From NCBI RefSeq assembly GCF_009830105.1, contig NZ_WURB01000006.1, positions 62,001 through 126,000 on the forward strand: 64,000 nt of DNA, written 5' to 3'. This DNA is from Microvirga makkahensis. Its GTDB lineage: Bacteria; Pseudomonadota; Alphaproteobacteria; Rhizobiales; Beijerinckiaceae. Position 1 is the stretch's first letter; each line of letters opens with the position of its first letter. A model generated the notes under the pieces. It was given only the letters and a program-made list of their open reading frames with translations, was not told where the DNA came from and did not search any database. This document shows, piece after piece, positions 17,776 to 27,858 of this stretch. Both the position numbers and the translations under genes were made by a program.

Positions 17776-19290
17776 TTAGCGGAACGGGGGCACGTCGTCA
17801 CGGGTCACTGCGCCGGTCAGCCATACCGCGAGGGCATAAACGGCAAGGCCCCCGAGGCAGAAGGCCGCGAGGGAAAGGCTGTCCATGGGAGCGAGAACCA
17901 TCTGCGCCGCCCAGAGGCCCAGGCTCATGAGTCCCGTGGAAAGGACGATGCGCACCAGCCGCCCGAGGAAGCGGCGGTCGGGGCGCCACAATCCGGCCCG
18001 GGCCAGCAGCCAGACCATGGCGGCCGCATGGACGGCGCAGCCCAGGCTGATGGCGAGCGCGATCCCCGATATCCCCCAGAACGGCGCGAAAAGCGCCCCG
18101 CCGGCGGACGTCGCGAGGAGGCCGAGAACCGTGCCTGCGATCGTCATGCGAAGAGCGCCTCGGGCAAAGAGGGTCTGGCTCAGCACCTTGCCGGCGGTGG
18201 CGAAGGGGAGGCCCAGGCTCAAGGCTGCGAGCACCCGGGCCGTGCCCTCGGAATCGGCGGGCAGGAAAGCCCCGCGCTCGAAGAGAACCGTCGTGATGGG
18301 GAGACACAGGATCATGAGGGCGGCGCCCGCCGGGACGGCGAGCAGCAGCGCCATCTCCAGCGCCCTGTGCTGGGCCGAGACGATGGCCGCCGTCTCGCCT
18401 GCCCGATGGCGCCGGGCGAGTTCCGGCAGCAGCACGCTGGCGCCCAGGGCCGCCATGAGGCCGAGCGGCAGCTGCATCACCCGCTCGGCGTAGTAGAGCC
18501 AGGAGATGCCGGAGGGCCGGAAGGAGGCCACCTGCGTTCCCGCCAGCACGAACAGCTGCACCGCGCCGCTGGCGAAGAGGGCGGGAAAGCCCGCCAGCAG
18601 CAGGCTCTTCAGGCCCGCCGACCAGCGCGGCCAGCGAAAATGCACGAGCGCGTCTTTGCCGCGCCGCAGGGCGGCGAGCACCGCGAGAAGCTGGATCAAG
18701 CCGGCCACGCTCGATGCGGCCGAGAGCCATGCGGCCTTCGCATGGAGGGGAGGAGAAAAGGCGGTTTCCAGCACCGCGAGGGTCAGAATCAGGCCCCCGT
18801 TCACCGCGAGCGGCGCGAGCGCTGTCATCCCGTAGCGCCCGCGGATGTTGAGGATCGCGGCGGCGACGGAAGAGAGCGTCACCGACAGGACGACAGGAAA
18901 GGACAGGCGCGTGTAGAAGGCCACCAGCGCCAGCGTCCCGGCGTCATCCCGAAGGCCGGGCGCGAGGAGAAGCGCCACGAGGCCCGCGCCGATTTCGACG
19001 AGAGCCGTGAGCGCTAGGAGCGCCAGGGCAAAGGCGCCGATCACGTCGCCGGCCATCGCGGCGGCGTCCTTCCGGTCCGTGCGGCTCAGCTGCGGCACGA
19101 GGGCCGGATTGAGTCCGCCCTCTCCCACGATGCGGCGCACGAGGTTCGGCAGGCGAAAGGCCGTGAGGAACGCATCCGCCACCGGGCCCGCGCCCAGGGC
19201 CTGCGCGAACAGCATGTCCCGGACGAAGCCGAGAATGCGCGAGGCGATCGAGCCGAAGCCGACCAGAAGGGAGGAGCGGGCGAGCGACAT
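17776..19290 (-). CDS. murJ: Lipid II flippase MurJ
   Basis: A 504-residue polytopic membrane protein of the MATE/MVF superfamily with about 14 hydrophobic segments. It flips lipid II across the cytoplasmic membrane for peptidoglycan synthesis. Family hallmarks are the N-terminal '[33 protein letters not shown]' with its conserved RxxGFxRD, and '[17 protein letters not shown]'. Conserved arginines and acidic residues line the cavity in MurJ structures, and the visible ones are in the expected helices. It is followed by trpS after about 100 bases. Confidence 0.93.
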   Translation of the reverse strand: MSLARSSLLVGFGSIASRILGFVRDMLFAQALGAGPVADAFLTAFRLPNLVRRIVGEGGLNPALVPQLSRTDRKDAAAMAGDVIGAFALALLALTALVEIGAGLVALLLAPGLRDDAGTLALVAFYTRLSFPVVLSVTLSSVAAAILNIRGRYGMTALAPLAVNGGLILTLAVLETAFSPPLHAKAAWLSAASSVAGLIQLLAVLAALRRGKDALVHFRWPRWSAGLKSLLLAGFPALFASGAVQLFVLAGTQVASFRPSGISWLYYAERVMQLPLGLMAALGASVLLPELARRHRAGETAAIVSAQHRALEMALLLAVPAGAALMILCLPITTVLFERGAFLPADSEGTARVLAALSLGLPFATAGKVLSQTLFARGALRMTIAGTVLGLLATSAGGALFAPFWGISGIALAISLGCAVHAAAMVWLLARAGLWRPDRRFLGRLVRIVLSTGLMSLGLWAAQMVLAPMDSLSLAAFCLGGLAVYALAVWLTGAVTRDDVPPFR

Positions 19291-19500
19291 GGGAATGTCG
19301 CGCTTAAACCCTTACGCGGAGTTTGTCTAAGGAGCAGATGGTCTGAGAGATGGTGCGGCCGTTGCTTGCCGGCCCCTTCCGGGGAGGAGGAACGACCGAG
19401 TGGGAAGAGGCCCGGCTTCTCTCCCCGCCCTCACCGGCGCACGCCCGGGCCGGGACGTCAGAGGATCGTCGCGTTCTCAGGAGGGGCGCAGCGCGCCGGC

Positions 19501-20127
19501 TCATCCCCTCGCGCGCGCAATCGCCTCGCGTTTCTGGGCCAGGGACATCCCGCCGACATAAGCTTCCGTAGCGATAAGGAAGGAAGGCGTGGCGATGAAG
19601 CCCAGCGAGTCGCCGATCTTGAAGGCGTCCGTCATCCATTGGGCGGTGCGGTCGGTATTGGCGATCTCTTCGACGCGCTTGAGGTCGCCGCCGAGACGCC
19701 CGATCTCCTTCAGCGCCCGCTCGCCGTCGACCGCGCCTGTGAGGCGGAAGAGCGCGAGGTGCAGCGGCAGGTAGCGCTCGGGCCCATAGACCTGAAGATA
19801 GGCGAGCGCCGCCTTCGTGGCCGTGACGGACGGGATGCCGAGCACGGCGAAATTCACGAGCACATAGGTGAGGTCGGGCTCCGCCTTCAGGAGCGCGGGC
19901 AGGTCGCTCGCCGACTTTCTGCACCAGGGACAGTTGTAGTCGAAATACTCGATCATGATCACGTCCCCGTGCCGGTGACCGAGCCTCACGGCCGACGGCA
20001 GAGCAAGCGTGTCCTCGACGAGTTCGATCGGCACCATCTGCGGCTCCGGCGCGGCCTGGGCGAAAGCCGGAAGGCCGGTGCCGGAAACGGCAAGACCGGC
20101 GAGAAGAGTACGGCGGGACAGGATCAT
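19501..20127 (-). CDS. DsbA-family thiol:disulfide interchange protein
   Basis: A 208-residue exported oxidoreductase. A signal peptide with a twin-arginine look ('MILSRRTLLAGLAVSGTGLPAFAQA') precedes a thioredoxin fold with a helical insert. The active site is CPWC at residues 66-69 ('YFDYNCPWCRKS'), and a cis-proline loop is likely in 'IATPSFLIA'. CPWC is seen in BdbD/DsbA_2-type proteins. I chose the ATG at 20127 because it places the signal peptide at the very N-terminus; a longer frame adds 37 unlikely residues. It probably oxidises secreted proteins. The 210 bases between it and murJ hold nothing I recognise. Confidence 0.85.
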   Translation of the reverse strand: MILSRRTLLAGLAVSGTGLPAFAQAAPEPQMVPIELVEDTLALPSAVRLGHRHGDVIMIEYFDYNCPWCRKSASDLPALLKAEPDLTYVLVNFAVLGIPSVTATKAALAYLQVYGPERYLPLHLALFRLTGAVDGERALKEIGRLGGDLKRVEEIANTDRTAQWMTDAFKIGDSLGFIATPSFLIATEAYVGGMSLAQKREAIARARG

Positions 20128-20234
20128 GAAAAGGCTCTCGGAACAGGAGAGCCCCTGGTGCCGTCCGATCATGTCGGGAGCAAGGCCAAGCTCTCCGGGC
20201 TCATGCACTTGTGAAGGGGGAGCGGTCAGCGCGC

Positions 20235-21998
20235 TCACTTGCTGATGCCGAGATCCTCGCGCCGCTGCATGTCGAGAATGTTCGAGGCCAGAGCGAAGGC
20301 GTCGCGGGCGCGCACGACCCCGACCAGAGTGCGGTTGTCGGCCGGGTCCATCACGGCGATGGTGGCGCGGTCGTCGTTGCGGAAGATCTCGACAAGCTCG
20401 GCCAGATTGGTCTTGGGCGTCACCGCCGGGCTGGTTTCATAGATCAGGTCGGCCGCGACGATGGGCAGCCGGCCTTCCTCCTCTTCGATGGCCTCCACGA
20501 GGCGCGGATCGATCAGGCCGGCGAACGACCCGTCGTGCCGGTAGACGGCGGTGCCGCGGGCTCCGGCCGTGGAGACCGCGCGCAGGACGTCGTCCAGGTC
20601 CGCATTGGCGGCTACGGAACGCTTGGGTGGCCTGATGATGCCTGTGATCGGAGAGGCTGCAAGACGCGACACGTCGTGCCCGCCCTCGATGGCGAGGCCG
20701 CGCTGCTGGAAGCGCCAGGTCGCGAAGGAATAGCCGAACAGGCGATCCGTCAGGAACGAGGCCGCCACCGCGCCGATGGCGACGACGATGGCCGCGTCGT
20801 AATCGCCCGTGGTTTCGAGCACGAGAAAGATCATGGTCAGCGGGCTGCCGATGATGCTCGCGCCGACCGAAGCCATGCCGATCACGGCGCACAGGCCGGG
20901 GCTCACCGGCGGGATACCGGGAATGAGGGGCGCGATCCAGGCGATGCCTTGTCCGAGGAGCGCGCCCATCAGAAGCGACGCGCTGAAGAGGCCGCCCCGG
21001 AAACCGCTGCCGAGGCTTGCCGCCGAGGCGACGGTCTTCGCGCCGAGGAGCTCCAGCGCGTGACGTCCGGCGATGTCTCCGTTCACCGCATGCTCGACCG
21101 CCGCGTGGCCGCTGCCCAGCACGGCGGGAAATCGGATCGACAGGATTGTGAGAAGCAGACCTGCGGCGGCGCGGCGCACGGCGTGGTTCGGGAACAGGCG
21201 CTTGAACAGACGCTCGAGAATGGTCACGAGAAGCATGACGCCGATGCCGAGGAGGGCCGCGAGGAGGCCGATCACGAGGGCCAGCGGAAAATCTGACCAG
21301 AATGCTCTCGTTTCGAGCGGCAGGTCGAAAGGCTTCGCCTGTCCCGTCAGCAGCCACATGGTGATCACGGCGCAAATCGCGGCGAGCCCGATGGGGGCGA
21401 GGGTCCGCTTGGAATAGGTGCCGAGCACGAGCTCGTAGGCATAAAGCATGCCCGCGATGGGCGCCCGGTAGGCTGCCGCAATGGCAGCGGCCGAGCCCGC
21501 GCCCACCAGAACGCGCAGGTCCGAGCGTGGCCGCCCCAGGCGCCGTCCGAGACGACTCGCGAGCACCGCGCCGAGCTGGGTCACGGCAGCCTCGATTCCG
21601 ACCGAGGCGCCGAACGATACGGAGGCGAGAATGGGAATGACGACGCCCACGGCATCGAACCAGCTCATGGTCCCGCCGCTGAGCGCATTGGCCTCCACCG
21701 CGTCGAGCGGTTCCCGGGTCTTCCAGCGGGAGAGCAGGCGGGACAGAACGGTGACGAGGATCGCGCTGCAGGTGAGGGCGAGCGCGATGCGCAGATGAGA
21801 GGCGTGATCGGGCAGCACGATCCGCCGTTCGGCAGCGAAGCCCAGGGTCGCGCGCTGTGCGAGGACGACGAAACTCTGGATCCCGGCGACGGCGACGCCC
21901 GTCAGGCAGCCGAGAGCCGCCGCCAGAGCGACGAGCCGAAACGAACCGGTGGGTTTGCGAAAACCAGGGATGGAGGAGAGCCGCGGTTCAGGACTCAT
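20235..21998 (-). CDS. ClC-family chloride channel/transporter with CBS domains
   Basis: A 587-residue protein. About 430 residues of ClC membrane domain (10 or more hydrophobic helices) are followed by a cytoplasmic CBS pair ('ITGIIRPPKRSVAANADLDDVLRAVS' and 'LVEIFRNDDRATIAVMDPADNRTLVGVVRARDAF'). The gating glutamate is kept in 'SVGIEAAVTQLGA', but the usual GxEGP and GxFxP filter motifs read GIEAA and GLFSA, so ion selectivity may differ. I chose the ATG at 21998 because AAGG lies 8 bases upstream; an ATG at 22046 lacks a ribosome binding site. It is the gene after fabI, separated by a hairpin. Confidence 0.87.
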   Translation of the reverse strand: MSPEPRLSSIPGFRKPTGSFRLVALAAALGCLTGVAVAGIQSFVVLAQRATLGFAAERRIVLPDHASHLRIALALTCSAILVTVLSRLLSRWKTREPLDAVEANALSGGTMSWFDAVGVVIPILASVSFGASVGIEAAVTQLGAVLASRLGRRLGRPRSDLRVLVGAGSAAAIAAAYRAPIAGMLYAYELVLGTYSKRTLAPIGLAAICAVITMWLLTGQAKPFDLPLETRAFWSDFPLALVIGLLAALLGIGVMLLVTILERLFKRLFPNHAVRRAAAGLLLTILSIRFPAVLGSGHAAVEHAVNGDIAGRHALELLGAKTVASAASLGSGFRGGLFSASLLMGALLGQGIAWIAPLIPGIPPVSPGLCAVIGMASVGASIIGSPLTMIFLVLETTGDYDAAIVVAIGAVAASFLTDRLFGYSFATWRFQQRGLAIEGGHDVSRLAASPITGIIRPPKRSVAANADLDDVLRAVSTAGARGTAVYRHDGSFAGLIDPRLVEAIEEEEGRLPIVAADLIYETSPAVTPKTNLAELVEIFRNDDRATIAVMDPADNRTLVGVVRARDAFALASNILDMQRREDLGISK

Positions 21999-22079
21999 TC
22001 GCAGGCCTTCGTCATGGGAGGAGGCTGTTCCGGGAACGCTCCCCATCGGAAAAAGTCGCAGCGCGACACGCGAAACGAC

Positions 22080-22105
22080 AATGCCGCCCGGGAGCGGGCG
22101 GCATT
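22080..22105 (-). terminator. Hairpin between fabI and the ClC gene
   Basis: AATGCCGCCC pairs perfectly with GGGCGGCATT (10 bp, 6-base loop) just beyond the fabI stop. On the minus strand it is followed by GTCGTTT rather than a clean U-run. It may be a weak terminator or a 3'-end stabiliser. Confidence 0.5.
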
Positions 22106-22139
22106 GGAACGCGAGACCTGAATGGGCAGTGAATGCGCC

Positions 22140-22970
<831 letters not shown>

Positions 22971-23128
22971 GCGGGTCCCCCTCTGCATCGGCTCGATTGT
23001 CGGACGCCGATCGTTAGCAAACCGTGCATCCGGAGCCCTGGTCTTCATTTCAATGAGCGTGTCCATGCGAGATCCCCCTAAAGGTCCGGGACATCGCATG
23101 GCGCTGTCTCAGGTTTATGACGTCCTTA

Positions 23129-23158
23129 GAGCTGTTTCCACGGCCGTGGAAACAGCTC
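23129..23158. repeat. Perfect 30-base palindrome between fabB and fabI
   Basis: The 15-base arm GAGCTGTTTCCACGG is immediately followed by its exact reverse complement. On RNA it would form a long, nearly loopless hairpin. There is no U-run, so it is not a standard terminator. Confidence 0.85.
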
Positions 23159-23179
23159 CCGTTTAGTTGCCGCATTTTT

Positions 23180-23218
23180 GACGGTGGACCGGGTCCACTT
23201 CGCCGAAAGATGCTCTAG
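23180..23218 (-). repeat. Interspersed repeat overlapping the fabB stop
   Basis: Read on the minus strand it starts CTAGAGCATCTTTCGGCGAA, then GTGGACCC and GGTCCACC. The sequence at 33061-33099 (+) matches it closely over about 38 bases. The TAG at its start is the fabB stop codon. Confidence 0.75.
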
Positions 23219-24438
23219 CCGTTGTAGCGGCTGAAGACGAGCGTGGCATTGGTGCCGCCGAAGCCGAACGAGTTCGACAGGACCGTGTCGATCTTCGCGT
23301 CGTCGATGCGCTTGCGGACGATGTTCATGTCGGCGAAGGCCGGGTCGATCTCGTCGATATGGGCGCTCTCGCAGATGAAGCCGTTCTGCATCATCAGGAG
23401 CGAATAGATCGCCTCCTGCACGCCGGTGGCGCCGAGAGAGTGGCCGGTGAGCGACTTGGTGGCCGAGATGGGCGGGCACTTGTCGCCCGAGCCGAACACC
23501 TCGCGGATCGCCTCGATCTCCTTCTGGTCGCCGACCGGGGTCGAAGTGGCGTGCGGATTGATGTAGTCGACCGCCTCGCGCACGTTCTGGAGCGCCATGC
23601 GCATGCAGCGCACCGCGCCCTCGCCGGACGGGGCCACCATGTCGTAGCCGTCGGAGGTCATGCCGTAGCCGACGACCTCGCCGTAGATCTTGGCCCCGCG
23701 AGCCTTGGCGCGCTCCAGTTCCTCCAGCACCAGCACGCCCGCGCCGCCGGCGATCACGAAGCCGTCGCGGTTGGCGTCATAGGCGCGCGAGGCGCGGGAG
23801 GGGGTGTCGTTGTACTTGGTGGACATGGCGCCCATGGCGTCGAAGAGGTTGGACAGGGTCCAGTCCAGATCCTCGCAGCCGCCGGCGAACATCACGTCCT
23901 GCTTGCCGTACTGGATCATCTCGTAGGCGTTGCCGACGCAGTGGTTGGAAGTCGCACAGGCCGAGGAGATGGAATAGTTCACGCCCTTGATCTTGAACCA
24001 GGTTGCGAGCGTCGCGGACGCGGTGGAGGACATGGCCTTGGGCACGGCGAAGGGGCCGATGCGCTTGGGGCCCTTGTCCCGGGTGATCTCGGCCGCTTCC
24101 ACGATCACGCGGGTGGAAGGGCCGCCGGAACCCATGATGATGCCGGTGCGCTCATTGGAGATGTCGCTCTCCTCGAGCCCCGAATCGCGGATCGCCTGAT
24201 CCATGGCCACATGGTTCCAGGCGGTGCCGCGGCCGTGAAAGCGCATGGCGCGCCTGTCGACGAGGCTGTCCACGTCGATCTGCGGAGCTCCGTGCACCTG
24301 ACAGCGGAAGCCGTACTTCTCGTAGTCCTCGGCCTTCGCAATGCCCGACTTCGCTTCGCGCAAAGAGGCAAGCACCTCCTGCGTGTTGTTGCCGATGGAC
24401 GAAACGATGCCCATTCCGGTGACGACGACGCGCCTCAT
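23215..24438 (-). CDS. fabB: Beta-ketoacyl-ACP synthase I FabB
   Basis: A 407-residue thiolase-fold condensing enzyme that elongates the cis-unsaturated acyl-ACP made by FabA. The catalytic cysteine is Cys161 in '[10 protein letters not shown]', and the two histidines are in '[14 protein letters not shown]' and '[13 protein letters not shown]'. Length and motifs fit KAS I rather than KAS II. It lies between fabA (217-base gap) and fabI. Its TAG stop is contributed by an interspersed repeat. Confidence 0.95.
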   Translation of the reverse strand: MRRVVVTGMGIVSSIGNNTQEVLASLREAKSGIAKAEDYEKYGFRCQVHGAPQIDVDSLVDRRAMRFHGRGTAWNHVAMDQAIRDSGLEESDISNERTGIIMGSGGPSTRVIVEAAEITRDKGPKRIGPFAVPKAMSSTASATLATWFKIKGVNYSISSACATSNHCVGNAYEMIQYGKQDVMFAGGCEDLDWTLSNLFDAMGAMSTKYNDTPSRASRAYDANRDGFVIAGGAGVLVLEELERAKARGAKIYGEVVGYGMTSDGYDMVAPSGEGAVRCMRMALQNVREAVDYINPHATSTPVGDQKEIEAIREVFGSGDKCPPISATKSLTGHSLGATGVQEAIYSLLMMQNGFICESAHIDEIDPAFADMNIVRKRIDDAKIDTVLSNSFGFGGTNATLVFSRYNG

Positions 24439-24654
24439 AGCCTACCTCTTCATAGGATCCTGGATGCCGGCCTTGTGATCCAACACGTAAGGCCTGACCG
24501 GCTCATTCTCAACCGCGAGCCTGCGGGGGATCGCCCAGCGATCCCCCTGAACAGATGGCCCCGCCGCACGCCGCAGGGCCGATTTCTCGAAAAGATCATG
24601 TCTTGTCAACATGATGCGTCTTTCCGGCATTGACCTTCGGGAAGCCCTGGAGCC

Positions 24655-25176
24655 TCAGCCGCCGGCCGGGGGCTCCGTCTGAAACAGGCCGACGCGCATG
24701 TCCTTGGCCTCGTAGATGCGCCGTCCGTCGGCCTCGAGCCAGCCGTCGGCGATGCCGAGCACCAGCTTGGAGCGGAACACGCGCTTGAGGTCCACGCCGT
24801 AGACCACCTTCTTCACGGTGGGCAGCACCTGGTCGGAGAACTTGACCTCGCCGACGCCCAGCGCCCGGCCGCGGCCGGGGGAGCCGCCCCAGCCCAAGAA
24901 GAAGCCGGTCAGCTGCCAGAGAGCGTCCAATCCAAGGCAGCCCGGCATCACGGGGTCACCCGCGAAGTGGCAGGGAAAGAACCAGAGGTCCGGGCGAATG
25001 TCGAGTTCGGCGCGCACATGGCCCTTGCCGTATTCGCCGCCCTCTTCCGAGATGGAGGTGATGCGGTCGAACATCAGCATGGGTGGCAGCGGAAGCTGCG
25101 CATTGCCGGAGCCGAACAATTCTCCGCGCCCGCAGGCAAGGAGCTCTTCGTAGTTAAAGCTGGACTGGCGGGCCAT
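24655..25176 (-). CDS. fabA: 3-hydroxydecanoyl-ACP dehydratase/isomerase FabA
   Basis: A 173-residue hot-dog-fold enzyme that dehydrates 3-hydroxydecanoyl-ACP and isomerises the product to the cis-3 form, which starts unsaturated fatty acid synthesis. The catalytic histidine is in '[15 protein letters not shown]' and the aspartate in '[15 protein letters not shown]'. I chose the ATG at 25176 because it gives the family's usual start ('[22 protein letters not shown]'); ATG at 25197 would add seven residues. It is divergent from irr, with a shared 250-base control region. Confidence 0.94.
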   Translation of the reverse strand: MARQSSFNYEELLACGRGELFGSGNAQLPLPPMLMFDRITSISEEGGEYGKGHVRAELDIRPDLWFFPCHFAGDPVMPGCLGLDALWQLTGFFLGWGGSPGRGRALGVGEVKFSDQVLPTVKKVVYGVDLKRVFRSKLVLGIADGWLEADGRRIYEAKDMRVGLFQTEPPAGG

Positions 25177-25426
25177 CCGGGGTGCCGATCCTTTCATCGC
25201 GTTCTCAAAAAGCGGCCCAGGGCAGGTCCCGGGGCCTTCGATGGGGCTCTGGTAGCACAGGCTTGGCCGTCCATCAAAGGGACCCGGGCGCCGAGCGGCA
25301 ATTCTTTTGCCGTTCCAACCTCAAGGATCATTCCTTAAGCGCGGCCGCGGGTCACCTTGCGGCGACCCCCTCGCTTTCCTATGATTGTGATGATAGAAGC
25401 GCTCGTTCCCGCAAACAGTTCCGACG

Positions 25427-25900
25427 ATGACAGATCCTTTGTCCGCCTATATTGAGTCCACCACGGCTCCGGCCCACCGGAGGGGTTGCCCCCTGTCTGA
25501 GCTGCGCGACAAACTTCGCCGCGTCGGCCTGCGCCCCACCCGGCAGCGCGTGTCGCTGGGCTGGCTCCTGTTCGGCAAGGGCGACCGCCACATCACGGCC
25601 GAGATGCTGTTCGAGGAAGCGAGCCGCGCCCGCGTGCCCGTGTCCCTGGCCACTGTCTACAACACTCTGCATCAGTTCACGGAAGCCGGCCTCCTGCGCC
25701 AGCTCGCCGTCGACGGCTCCAAGGCCTATTTCGACACCAACCCCACCGAGCACCACCACTTCTTCCTCGAGGATGTGGGCGAGCTCGTGGACATGCCCGA
25801 CACCGCCGCCGTGAGCGTGGCCGATCTGCCCGAGCCGCCCGAGGGCATGGAAGTGGCTGGCGTCGAGGTGATCGTACGCCTTCGCCGTAAGTCGTCCTAA
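25427..25900 (+). CDS. irr: Iron response regulator Irr (Fur family)
   Basis: A 157-residue Fur-superfamily protein. The winged helix is 'LRPTRQRVSLGWLLFGKGDRHITAEML' ... 'VSLATVYNTLHQFTEAGLL'. The dimer domain carries the Irr-specific His109-111 triplet in 'TEHHHFF', which in Bradyrhizobium binds ferrous heme. A Cys-Pro pair at residues 21-22 ('RRGCPLSEL') matches the heme-regulatory motif for heme-dependent degradation, a feature some Irr proteins lack. Irr represses or activates iron and heme genes through ICE motifs, and one candidate lies upstream of nfuA. It is divergent from fabA, as in many Rhizobiales. Confidence 0.92.
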   Translation: MTDPLSAYIESTTAPAHRRGCPLSELRDKLRRVGLRPTRQRVSLGWLLFGKGDRHITAEMLFEEASRARVPVSLATVYNTLHQFTEAGLLRQLAVDGSKAYFDTNPTEHHHFFLEDVGELVDMPDTAAVSVADLPEPPEGMEVAGVEVIVRLRRKSS

Positions 25901-26043
25901 AAAATTCTCCGAACACGGTTCAAGAGCGGCAGCTGGAGCATCGGACCGGAAGGGGAGGCCGCTTTCCCCGATCGATCCGGTGCCCATTTTCTCAAGCGGC
26001 GCATCGCGGACTCCGGTTCCACGCGGTGCGCAGGGCTCCCGTC

Positions 26044-26922
26044 ATGCCGATCGTCCATAGCCTCGCCGCTGTTCTCGTCACCGTCATCTGGGGCTTAAGC
26101 TTCGTGGTCATCAAGCTCGGTGTCGGTACCGTGCCGCCCCTGCTGCTCGGCGCTCTGCGCTTCCTCTTCGCCGCCCTTCCGGCCGTCTTCTTCGTCCCGC
26201 GCCCCAAAGTTCCCTTCGGGAACATCCTGGCCTACGGCTTCTTTCTCGGGGTGGCGCAGTTCGGGTTGCTCTTCGCGGCCCTCGCGCTGGGCATGCCGGC
26301 GAGCCTCGCCTCCCTCGTCATGCAGGCGCAGGTCTTCTTCACGATCCTCTTCGCGGCGCTCTTCATGAGCGAGCGGCCCGGACTTCACCAGGTCGCGGGC
26401 GGCCTCGTCGGGTTCTGCGGACTCGTGATCATCGCCGTGCCGCGCCTGTCCGGCAGCGGGGCCGGACCGTTCCTCATGACGGTGGCCGCCGCGGCCTCCT
26501 GGGGCGTGGCGAACATCGTGTCGAAGCGCGCGGGCCGGGTGGACATGCTGGGCTACATCGTCTGGGCGAGCCTCGTCGCACCGGTGCCTCTGCTCGGATT
26601 GTCGCTTGTGCTCGACGGGCCGGCTCAGGTCCTCTCCGCCCTGGCCGGCATGAGCCTGGGCACCTGGGGGGCCGTGGCCTATCTCGCCTATCCCACCACC
26701 ATCCTCGCCTTCGGGATCTGGGCGTACCTGCTCTCGCGCCATCCGGCGGCGACCGTGACGCCCTTCGCCCTGCTCGTGCCGGTGGCGGGCATCCTCGGCT
26801 CGGCCCTCATCCTGGGCGAGGCCATGCGGCCCGTCGAGGCGATCGGCGGCGCCGTGGTCGTGGCGGGCCTGGCGCTGAACGTGTTCGGAGGAAGATTCCT
26901 GGGACACCAGAGAGCCGCCTGA
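26044..26922 (+). CDS. EamA/DMT-family transporter
   Basis: A 292-residue inner-membrane transporter with ten hydrophobic helices arranged as two EamA repeats. The first opens 'HSLAAVLVTVIWGLSFVVIKLGV', and the second begins near residue 145 ('MTVAAAASWGVANIVSKRAGR'). Family members export amino acids or related metabolites; no substrate can be named here. The ATG at 26044 has AGGG upstream, and a GTG at 26026 is an alternative. The second half is well conserved ('AYPTTILAFGIWAYLLSRHPAATVTPFALLVPVAGILG'). Confidence 0.9.
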   Translation: MPIVHSLAAVLVTVIWGLSFVVIKLGVGTVPPLLLGALRFLFAALPAVFFVPRPKVPFGNILAYGFFLGVAQFGLLFAALALGMPASLASLVMQAQVFFTILFAALFMSERPGLHQVAGGLVGFCGLVIIAVPRLSGSGAGPFLMTVAAAASWGVANIVSKRAGRVDMLGYIVWASLVAPVPLLGLSLVLDGPAQVLSALAGMSLGTWGAVAYLAYPTTILAFGIWAYLLSRHPAATVTPFALLVPVAGILGSALILGEAMRPVEAIGGAVVVAGLALNVFGGRFLGHQRAA

Positions 26923-26928
26923 TGCCGC

Positions 26929-27075
26929 TCAGCGGATGAAGCCGAAGCCGGCGAGGGCGTAGGCGATCGGGAAGATGGCGACGAAGACGTTGAGGAAGCG
27001 GGGAGCGACCAGGGAGGCGATGCCGAGGATCGGTGCGAGGAAGGGGAGGAACTTGAAGCTCAGGTTGAGGGACAT
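26929..27075 (-). CDS. 48-residue membrane peptide, DUF3096-like
   Basis: This short frame encodes 48 residues that are almost entirely hydrophobic: 'MSLNLSFKFLPFLAPILGIA', then a second segment containing 'PRFLNVFVAIFPIAYALAGF'. The pattern APxLxxIAxLVxPRxLNxxVAI matches the DUF3096 family of small two-helix membrane proteins, whose function is unknown. It is convergent with the EamA gene, only 6 bases from its stop. The ribosome binding site is weak. The family match is from memory of the motif, so it is moderate evidence. Confidence 0.65.
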   Translation of the reverse strand: MSLNLSFKFLPFLAPILGIASLVAPRFLNVFVAIFPIAYALAGFGFIR

Positions 27076-27160
27076 GAGGCTGGTTCCGGGTCACGTGTCC
27101 CATATCGCGTTACATGACGGGGTGCCTTGACAAACCCGAAAGATCCCTAAGGCCCGAAGG

Positions 27161-27694
27161 CTACTCGATCTGCTCGTTGGGATAGACGCCCCAGAGCTTT
27201 TCCTGTTCGACATAGCCGTCGAGATCGCGCGCGTTCTCCATGGTGATCATGACGCGGCACCATTTGCCGTCGCAGGCCCTCACGTTGGTGATCACGCCCG
27301 GCTGCATCTGGGCGATGACGGCGCCCTTGAGGTCCGGCCGGTCGAGCAGGCTGATCGGCGGTTCGCCGCTATTGGCCCAGGGCATCACGAGGGCCGTGCG
27401 CCGGCCTGAGAGAAGGGAATGGAGAACCCAGCCTTCGGTGCCCTCCGAATCGCGGATGCGCCGCCAGGTCTCGTATTCGGCGATGATCTCGACGGGCAGG
27501 CCCGCGCGCTGGAACACCCAGGCGGTCCGGTGATCCTTGGAGGGACCCTCGCGCAGGTTCACACGGTCGGACTTCAGGCTCACGAAGCGCGGCACGGGCA
27601 GGCCCGTGCCGAGGCGTCCGCCGGGAGGCTGCTGCGCCTGGGCCGACACTGCGCTCAGAAGAAAAGCGGCAATGGCGACGACGATCTTGCGCAT
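27161..27694 (-). CDS. Secreted SH3-domain protein
   Basis: A 177-residue exported protein. A clear signal peptide ends 'LSAVSAQAQ' near residue 21. Two bacterial SH3-like modules follow: 'DRVNLREGPSKDHRTAWVFQRAGLPVEIIAEYETWRRI' with 'EGWVLHSLLSGRRTALV', then a second from about residue 110 to 165. SH3b modules in periplasmic proteins often bind peptidoglycan, but the target here is unknown. It is divergent from the 2-hydroxyacid dehydrogenase gene, with 164 bases between them. Confidence 0.87.
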   Translation of the reverse strand: MRKIVVAIAAFLLSAVSAQAQQPPGGRLGTGLPVPRFVSLKSDRVNLREGPSKDHRTAWVFQRAGLPVEIIAEYETWRRIRDSEGTEGWVLHSLLSGRRTALVMPWANSGEPPISLLDRPDLKGAVIAQMQPGVITNVRACDGKWCRVMITMENARDLDGYVEQEKLWGVYPNEQIE

Positions 27695-27858
27695 GGAATT
27701 CCTCTCGGCGACTTTGTGTCTGCTTAAGCCTCTGATAGAGAAGCTTGGCTGATGCCGCCACGCGGCGGCTCGTCGCTTTTTGTTGCCGGAACAGGGTTAA
27801 GGGAGCGTGAAAGCCTCCCGAGAACCCGCCCATTTTGACGCGGGATTGCTGAGAGCCG

